Shown here: positions 17,501-22,325 of the stretch, piece after piece
Layout: each line of letters opens with the position of its first letter
Numbering within the stretch: position 1 is the first letter of the stretch
NCBI GenBank assembly: GCA_007117235.1
Contig: SKGY01000180.1
Span: forward strand, 1-22,325
Direction: 5' to 3'
DNA from: Balneolaceae bacterium
Lineage (GTDB): Bacteria > Bacteroidota > Rhodothermia > Balneolales > Balneolaceae
DNA: 22,325 bases
The notes under the pieces: model-generated
Told to the model about the DNA's origin: nothing
Database searches by the model: none
What the model saw: only the letters and a program-made list of their open reading frames with translations
Made by a program: the position numbers and the translations under genes

Positions 17501-19239
17501 ATCACAGACTCTTCCATTTCAATGCTAACTCTACCAAATAGGTCATCTATCGTAGATCCTTCCACAGTTGCATTGAAGCTTCCTGTTAAACGAGTAAGCT
17601 CTTCTCCAATTTTTACCGGATATGGTGCCAAATCAAGATTTACAACATTACCGTTTATTGAAAAATCGTGATAGCCATCTCTGCCGAAATAATATCCTTC
17701 ACCACGTGCTTCAGCAGTGTAATCATCAAGAAATAGTGAATAGTTTAATCTGTTTTGACTGTACTGAAACTCACCGATCATTTGGTTGAAATCGTAACCA
17801 AAAATGCGACTACCCTTCAAATCAAGAGAGGCATTAGACCGGTCATCTACGCTAAAACCTGCACCTCGAGCAGCAACCAATCCATTGAGTATTGTAGTTT
17901 GGGTTGAGTCTCCAACAAAAACAGTAATGTCTAATGAATCTAACTCGGCAAGTGCTTCAAACTCATTTGAGCCATTTAAACTAAAATATGAGTCTAACGA
18001 TAAAGCACCTCTATCTGTCTGAAGACTTAGATCCGTGTTGATTGAATTTAAGTCTCCGATAATGTCGCCTCTCAAAATGCTGATATTGTATGGTGAAACA
18101 TCAAGACTATCCAGATAGCTGTCGGATAAAAACTGCATCTCTGCAGGATTTAATACAATATTTTCAAGCTGTAAATCATATGCTAACTGCTCAGCCAATA
18201 AATTTGTAAGCGAGGCGGTCATCAGTACTGATGATTGCCCGATTGTAGCCTGAAATCTATCAACAAAAAGCTGCTCTAGCGTGCCCTGAGCGGTAACTTC
18301 AAGCTCAAGATTTTCTTGAAAGGAGGGATATGCAGGTAAAAATCTTTTTATGAAATTTGGTGAGAAAGAACTGTTTGAAATGACTGCCCTATAGTCTGCT
18401 TGTCTAAACTGGCCTGTAATATCTCCTGTGAAAATATTAACTGGATTCGCCTCAACACTAAGCTGTAATTCACCCATTGCGGTGTAAAGCCGTACTCTAT
18501 TCAATTCGAAAAATTGAATATCAGCATATAATTGACCGCTTCCTCTTAGATACTCATATACATTGTCGCCGAGTGGAGCCTCGAATTCCAGAACATCAGC
18601 AAAAATCTGATTTTCTGATATCTCAAGGAAAAGTGTTGAGTTTACTTGATCAAGTACATAGGGTGATGGGATATTTAATCCGGGTGGAAGTTCCAGCGAC
18701 TCATCAAGTGTAATGCGACCATCTATTATACCCAAATAGGGTGCCAGAATATTTACCTGATTAAAAATTTGAAGTCGCTCCTCAGTGATGTCATCGGTTC
18801 CCGGAAAAGGTGTCGCAGTTCTTCGGCTGAAAGCTGATGCTAAATTCAGTGTTTCCTGATTTTTTGCAAGCCAGATTTCGGGTTCTGATACTTCAAATGA
18901 GGAGATACTTACATTTTGCCGTATTAACTCCCACCAGTCTATCGAGACGTTTGCATTGTTAAATGAGATTACCGGTTGGATGGAGTCTTCTGGAGCAAAC
19001 AGTTTCCCATTTACTACCTCAATTGAAAATGGGAGTAGTCCACGTAATTCATCAATTTCCAGGTGACCTGAAAACTGTCTGTTAAATGTGTCAGTAACCT
19101 CATTTTTTATATACTCTTTTGATTGCGGAAGCTGCAAAGCGATTCCGCCCAGCACTATAAGTAGTGCTGCAACTCCAGCAAGGGCACCAACGGTTACCCA
19201 AAAGTAGACCCATAATTTGTATAGTAATCGGTAAATCAA
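14557..19239 (-). CDS. tamB: TamB-like inner-membrane-anchored AsmA/TamB family protein (DUF490)
   Basis: This 1560-residue protein has one N-terminal membrane anchor (about residues 11-35, VTVGALAGVAALLIVLGG) and otherwise long runs of beta-strand repeats that would span the periplasm. The C-terminal TamB/DUF490 region is clear: MFGRFNIQSGDYQFVSG, FTLEEGGSISWQGDLVDANLNVTATYRARP, VDLVLQIGGT, and near the end ALRLFNDRVILRREG followed by a short charged tail. TamB proteins work with an Omp85 partner in outer-membrane protein assembly and, as bridge-like proteins, probably in phospholipid transport to the outer membrane. The start is a TTG at 19239. An in-frame stop lies five codons upstream, no ATG is near, and any later start would lose the anchor. 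There is no obvious Shine-Dalgarno site. It begins 29 bases after aroB and is followed 20 bases later by rnr. The Omp85-like fusion is two genes downstream. Confidence 0.92.
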   Translation of the reverse strand: MIYRLLYKLWVYFWVTVGALAGVAALLIVLGGIALQLPQSKEYIKNEVTDTFNRQFSGHLEIDELRGLLPFSIEVVNGKLFAPEDSIQPVISFNNANVSIDWWELIRQNVSISSFEVSEPEIWLAKNQETLNLASAFSRRTATPFPGTDDITEERLQIFNQVNILAPYLGIIDGRITLDESLELPPGLNIPSPYVLDQVNSTLFLEISENQIFADVLEFEAPLGDNVYEYLRGSGQLYADIQFFELNRVRLYTAMGELQLSVEANPVNIFTGDITGQFRQADYRAVISNSSFSPNFIKRFLPAYPSFQENLELEVTAQGTLEQLFVDRFQATIGQSSVLMTASLTNLLAEQLAYDLQLENIVLNPAEMQFLSDSYLDSLDVSPYNISILRGDIIGDLNSINTDLSLQTDRGALSLDSYFSLNGSNEFEALAELDSLDITVFVGDSTQTTILNGLVAARGAGFSVDDRSNASLDLKGSRIFGYDFNQMIGEFQYSQNRLNYSLFLDDYTAEARGEGYYFGRDGYHDFSINGNVVNLDLAPYPVKIGEELTRLTGSFNATVEGSTIDDLFGRVSIEMEESVIDSDTLRAHQLYADINSPNEDNRILRFTSSFFDGELSGRFSPESLNQLSIHWANYFEDKLKEEILFNREFEFAERDSVVFNGENPEADLSFSLLVKDLDLLRSYAPDLPLFSSRARISANLNASRDRLSISANISDQNFEHLLIGFENFNSSFTASFDHQSDLKEFNTINFQANSSAATFRETTLNESFITYSMSRDSLELQQNFVRDDGVSLSSSMNGVLRSDEIELSINRLEIGSESYTWRTLDVPGITYTNTNALTVDQFRLTSDDDLFEVNGTFSSNVEDSVDYLIKNFNISRISDVIGGRVRFSGILDGDFTTRSLGQIPSIQGTINVDNGQINGRTVGDLSLNSTFNPDLDRFDTDVRIYTDPEKYSSYLEGNNGVGKDLRLNGYFKLPDDVIDGEDLFYFDADLQEIDMWIVSLIVPVIIEEMQGSSSGTGFIRGSRDDYDFDATFQISDVYGTPLFLNTGFTLNGELDFSRTDGLIFRDIILTDSQGGSGTLSGDIDLDDFSPDTFLNLTLDMNNLHFMNNQYDADVPFYATLFGTGQASITGSNLSPFLQTNTPMILSSNSRVSIPLEEETEFEQDRRFIQFVDTFDLSLLNQRREESERDAQDSDPVDLTFVERFTMDLQFIANDPVNVQLIFDRVTNEVLSANGTGQVRILLEDQDVSMFGRFNIQSGDYQFVSGDIFTRRFTLEEGGSISWQGDLVDANLNVTATYRARPTISSLLSTSITSSPIGESGQRIPVDLVLQIGGTITAVENDFFFRVPTGIEGTLDPALAAQINNLNQSEQDKLYQATGILLSGNFLPPLESQDLLFGDSITGTTAVVNPLLTSQVINPLLSNQINSLLRSDITFDIDLNLTAFNEVDLGVALRLFNDRVILRREGQITGEQSDIGDIGATYRINRTFSLTAFHRQDPTLSYTSGVDSRQTQEMNGMGLEAQVQFNTWKDFRNRISNAFKRLFGIKSKDEQSDDEESIAQN

Positions 19240-19268
19240 CGGATGATGATATTAATACGCAGTGAGCA

Positions 19269-20360
19269 TTAGAGTTGGTTAGAGACTTCTTCCCACGACT
19301 GTTTAATCAGGCTATTATCACTAACTGTTTTAAGAGTTGGATGTTGCCACGAATTTAACAAAACAAAGCGTATAAATTGATCTATTCGCTTTTTGTCTGA
19401 TTTCATATTCTCAATCAACACTTCAAGGTCGAGTTCATTTTTTGAAACCCTGTAGTTATAAAGGGAGCTGAACTTTCTTATTGGCTGGTCATCAAAAGCG
19501 CTACCGGTTAGATTTGAGAGTTTGCACGCTGCAAGCATACCCAGATAAACAGCTTCGCCATGACTCATTTTATCGTAACCAAACAGCTTTTCTAATGCAT
19601 GGGCGAAGGTATGGCCAAAGTTTAAGTAAGCTCTGACATTACCCTCAAACTCATCCTCCTGAACGATGTCAGTTTTCACTTTAACACACTTAGAGATTAA
19701 TAAGGAAAGATGTTCTATTGATATCTCTTTAAAATTCCCCTCCAGAAAAACATCTGTATCACTCAGTATAGATTCATCACGAATAGCTCCATATTTGAGC
19801 ACTTCACTCAAACCGTTAATCCATTCATTATCCGGAAGGGTTTGCAAAAACTGAAGATCGGCAATTACCCGCTTTGGTTGATAAAATGAGCCGATTAAAT
19901 TTTTACCGGTGTGATGATTGATTCCTGTTTTTCCGCCAATTGAACTGTCTACCATTGCAAGTAGTGTTGTAGGTATATGAATTAATGGAACGCCGCGCAA
20001 AGTGGATGCAGTGGCGAATCCACCAACGTCACCCGTAACACCGCCACCAATCACAAGAACAGGAGAGTTTCTTTTAATTTCATTATCAAGTAGAAAATCT
20101 ACACAATCTGTCCAAAAGGAGAGAGATTTGCTCTTTTCACCCTGTGGTACGGTAAATTCATATATCTGAGTGAAAAATTCATCAAGAATTGCCGATATCA
20201 TTTCACCATGAAGCCTGCTAACATTTTCATCAATAATGACATAGCCAGATTCATGATCAAATTCTGCAAGGGCGATAGTCAACTCTTTTTGCAGAATCTC
20301 ATTCCCAATGATTATCGGATATTCATGAGAGGCTGTTTTTAGTGAGATACTATTGCTCAT
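19269..20360 (-). CDS. aroB: 3-Dehydroquinate synthase
   Basis: AroB converts DAHP to 3-dehydroquinate, the second step of the shikimate pathway, using NAD+ and a divalent metal (usually zinc). The 363 residues match the family length. Visible motifs are the NAD-binding GGGVTGDVGGFATASTLRG (106-123), the phosphate loop PTTLLAMVDSSIGGKTGIN (130-148), and the metal ligands E186 (GLSEVLKYGAI), H250 (NFGHTFAHALE) and H267 (SHGEAVYLGM). The start is the ATG at 20360, inside the end of aroK (11-base overlap), which implies translational coupling. It is cytoplasmic. The aroK-aroB order is common in bacteria, and the pair should be co-regulated with the rest of the run. Confidence 0.97.
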   Translation of the reverse strand: MSNSISLKTASHEYPIIIGNEILQKELTIALAEFDHESGYVIIDENVSRLHGEMISAILDEFFTQIYEFTVPQGEKSKSLSFWTDCVDFLLDNEIKRNSPVLVIGGGVTGDVGGFATASTLRGVPLIHIPTTLLAMVDSSIGGKTGINHHTGKNLIGSFYQPKRVIADLQFLQTLPDNEWINGLSEVLKYGAIRDESILSDTDVFLEGNFKEISIEHLSLLISKCVKVKTDIVQEDEFEGNVRAYLNFGHTFAHALEKLFGYDKMSHGEAVYLGMLAACKLSNLTGSAFDDQPIRKFSSLYNYRVSKNELDLEVLIENMKSDKKRIDQFIRFVLLNSWQHPTLKTVSDNSLIKQSWEEVSNQL

Positions 20361-20880
20361 AATTGGCCAGTTGTTTTCTGATATTGGTTACAATCTCTTT
20401 AATAGACAAACCATCGGTTTTTATTTTGATGTGTGCCTGAGAGTATAAAGGTAACCTTTCTTCCAATAATCGGTTAAGTCGATTTTCAAGTCCTGATGTT
20501 GTGTTGTCAATCATGGGTCTGTTTTGGGATCTTCTTAATCGTTCAACCAATGTAGTTAGAGGAGTATCCAAGAATATGAGCCATCCCTGGAGTTTTACAT
20601 GATCTACCAGATTTTGATTTTGAAGTGATCCTCCACCCAAAGCCAAGACGCCGTCATTTCGTTGCGACTCTTCAATGAGAAGATTCTTTTCAGCTTCTCT
20701 GAATGATTCTTCCCCTAATTTCTCAAAAATTTCAGGTATGCTCATATTCATCTTCAGTTCAATAAGATCATCCATATCCTTAAATGTAGCACCAAGTTCA
20801 ACGCCCAGCTGTTTGCCAATTGTTGATTTTCCAGAGCCCATCATGCCACACAGGAACACAGGTTGTTTGATTTGCTTCAT
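20350..20880 (-). CDS. aroK: Shikimate kinase
   Basis: Shikimate kinase phosphorylates the 3-hydroxyl of shikimate with ATP, the fifth step of the pathway. The 176-residue protein is a compact P-loop kinase of typical length. The Walker A loop GMMGSGKST is at residues 12-20. The shikimate-binding DMDDLIE follows (about 36-42), then the ALGGGS loop around residue 80 and the lid region RRSQNRPMI near 115-123. The ATG at 20880 overlaps the stop of the NFACT gene in an ATGA arrangement (20877-20880), and the 3' end overlaps aroB. All three genes are therefore likely translated in a coupled way. Confidence 0.96.
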   Translation of the reverse strand: MKQIKQPVFLCGMMGSGKSTIGKQLGVELGATFKDMDDLIELKMNMSIPEIFEKLGEESFREAEKNLLIEESQRNDGVLALGGGSLQNQNLVDHVKLQGWLIFLDTPLTTLVERLRRSQNRPMIDNTTSGLENRLNRLLEERLPLYSQAHIKIKTDGLSIKEIVTNIRKQLANYEQ

Positions 20881-22325
20881 GGTGTAGGAAGTTTTTGAGG
20901 AGTAACCATTTCTACTATCTCTTTTTGTACTGTAACTGCTCCCGCCGGCGCACCTTTTGGCTTTGAAATATATTTTCTCTTTGAAATGATGACCGGTGCT
21001 AATTTACTCCCCCTTGCTTTAGAATTCCAAGCTGCAACAGAGGCAGCTTTTAAGAGAGTACTTTTTGGTGGCATCTCTTTTTGATTATTCATCCGGATTA
21101 GAACATGGGAACCACTCACACCCCTGGCATGAAGCCAGACATCTTCTTTATGAGCATCAGTAATAAGTCGATCATTACTTTTGGCATTTTTACCAATCCA
21201 TACTTCATAATTATCAATAGTAACTCTTCTATAGGGTAGCGATTCCGATTGCTGAGTTTTTGCTAAAATGCCAAGTCGTTTGAGGTCAGTCACATTATCT
21301 GAATACCATTCGTTGAACTCATAAACTTTTTCAATTTCATTCAAGGATTCTAAAAGTGACCTGATTTCTTTAGTGATAGCTGAAATCTTTTTCAGTCGCT
21401 TTTTAGACTCTTCGACATTTCTAATAGCTTTGGTTGATTTATCATAATAGCGCTTTGCATTTTCAGCGATACTTAAATTTGGTTTGACCTGAATGGTCAA
21501 CTCAGCTCCCTCATCATAAAGATCTTCAACTGTAATATCTTGCTGAGTTGGGTCGGTTTTTATGTGGGCATTAGCCATTAATAAATGTCCGTACTTTTCA
21601 TAAGTCTCAGCTCTTTCCAAGCCTTTGTCAGCTTCTTCCAACTGTGTAATAGTAGATTCATTTCGCTGCAGAGTTTGTTCAATTTTTGGCTTTAATGTCC
21701 TTAATTTTGATGATAGTCTACGCTCTTTAGATGTTTCGTAGTATGTAAACTTGATAGCTTCATTTACATTTTCGAACGTCTTTTTGTTGGGGTATTTAAG
21801 TAAACCTTCCGGAATCAAACAGAGATTACCGTCCTCAAGTACTCTGAACTGAGGGCGTTCGGTAATAGCAGTAATCATATTACCTGCTATGGAATCAATC
21901 TCATCAACATCCTTCTCTTCTAAATTATACTCATCAATGATATATGAGATCAGATGTCTTGGAAATTTTGGATATAAACGAGTTATGATTTGCTTAGCAG
22001 ATAAGGTGTTGTCCGGCTTTTTTCGATTCGGGTTGGGTTTCCGCGGTTCAGGCTCGGGTTTTCCGGCAAATTCGCTATTTGATTTAAACGATTCCTGAAT
22101 TAAAGAGTCTTTAATCAGAAAAACATTGGGGCTGTTTCCGAATAGTTGAAAAACCAATTTAAACTCCTTCTCAAAATGGAGGGTCACTATACGGTCATTA
22201 TCAGCCAGTTGAATTTCGGTAACAGTTTTTCCATTTAATGATTCAAAAAACTCCGTCACATTACTCTTTTTCGGCGCACGAAATTGATCTCGGAAGAGTA
22301 CAGTTTCAGATGGATTTGAGCTAAA
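20877..22325 (-). CDS. NFACT family protein (RqcH/Rqc2/FbpA-like), 5' end off the window
   Basis: NFACT proteins bind 50S-nascent chain complexes. In Bacillus, RqcH recruits tRNA-Ala and adds alanine tails to stalled peptides. The frame stays open through 22325 with 22 codons upstream of the first GTG (22259), and those residues (LFRDQFRAPKK...) fit the family, so the gene is cut by the edge. The 482 visible residues compare with about 550-580 for the family. The NFACT-N remnant includes RIVTLHFEKEFKLVFQLFGNSPNVFLI. A helix-rich, coiled-coil-like middle follows. The NFACT-R domain begins near fragment residue 390 with DVWLHARGVSGSHVLIR, then KAASVAAWNSKARGS and KYISKPKGAPAGAV. The conserved Asp-Arg site of NFACT-N needed for tailing cannot be checked here. 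Many relatives are labelled fibronectin-binding, which is probably not their main role. It is the first visible gene of the operon. Confidence 0.9.
   Translation of the reverse strand, partial: FSSNPSETVLFRDQFRAPKKSNVTEFFESLNGKTVTEIQLADNDRIVTLHFEKEFKLVFQLFGNSPNVFLIKDSLIQESFKSNSEFAGKPEPEPRKPNPNRKKPDNTLSAKQIITRLYPKFPRHLISYIIDEYNLEEKDVDEIDSIAGNMITAITERPQFRVLEDGNLCLIPEGLLKYPNKKTFENVNEAIKFTYYETSKERRLSSKLRTLKPKIEQTLQRNESTITQLEEADKGLERAETYEKYGHLLMANAHIKTDPTQQDITVEDLYDEGAELTIQVKPNLSIAENAKRYYDKSTKAIRNVEESKKRLKKISAITKEIRSLLESLNEIEKVYEFNEWYSDNVTDLKRLGILAKTQQSESLPYRRVTIDNYEVWIGKNAKSNDRLITDAHKEDVWLHARGVSGSHVLIRMNNQKEMPPKSTLLKAASVAAWNSKARGSKLAPVIISKRKYISKPKGAPAGAVTVQKEIVEMVTPQKLPTP

Noticed and set aside
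18477..18713. 78-residue antisense frame in tamB, and similar frames at 13674-13916, 7628-7891 and 15457-15648
   Set aside because: They lie opposite strongly supported coding sequence and have no recognisable domain or separate signals.
22260..22325. Non-coding leader upstream of a GTG start for the NFACT gene
   Set aside because: The frame is open through all 22 codons to the window edge, and those residues fit the NFACT N-terminal domain, so the gene continues beyond the window.

Overview
The window is a gene-dense, AT-rich chromosomal segment of a Gram-negative bacterium. Exported lipoproteins, a long TamB-like protein, an Omp85-type barrel ending in Phe, a TAnnTTTG-type promoter match and start codons without clear Shine-Dalgarno sites point to the Bacteroidota/Balneolota/Rhodothermota group. 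A marine Balneolaceae-like organism is my best guess, inferred from gene content and not proven. There are no rRNA or tRNA genes, prophage, IS elements or CRISPR arrays. Two genes run off the window edges.

Layout. (1) 1-1848, plus strand: the 3' part of aspS (aspartyl-tRNA synthetase), then a DUF429 gene 12 bases later. (2) 1859-5722, a group of redox genes: an SthA-like flavoprotein (minus), a Mn-type superoxide dismutase (plus) with a good terminator, a REP-like inverted repeat, a small lipoprotein with a CBM9/DOMON-like look (minus), and a bacilliredoxin (plus) with a second good terminator. (3) 5785-8862, minus strand: a GH3 glycosidase and a GH16 lipoprotein endoglucanase 6 bases apart, which look like a minimal beta-1,3-glucan (laminarin) unit. 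(4) 8998-22325, minus strand: a tight six-gene run ending in a terminator at 8922-8967. In transcription order it is NFACT/RqcH-like (5' end off the window), aroK, aroB, tamB-like, rnr, and a 1120-residue protein joining a HExxH metallopeptidase domain, a TolB-like propeller and an Omp85-like barrel.

How the genes may fit together. The long operon mixes ribosome rescue and RNA decay (NFACT, RNase R), the shikimate pathway (AroK, AroB) and envelope biogenesis (TamB-like plus the Omp85 fusion). The most interesting items are the peptidase-propeller-barrel fusion co-transcribed with a TamB-like protein, the SthA-like enzyme lacking both redox cysteines, and the REP-like doublet, whose only two arm-to-arm differences are compensatory within each arm's own hairpin. 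Most of the window is ordinary housekeeping DNA. I see no clearly new defence or mobile system.
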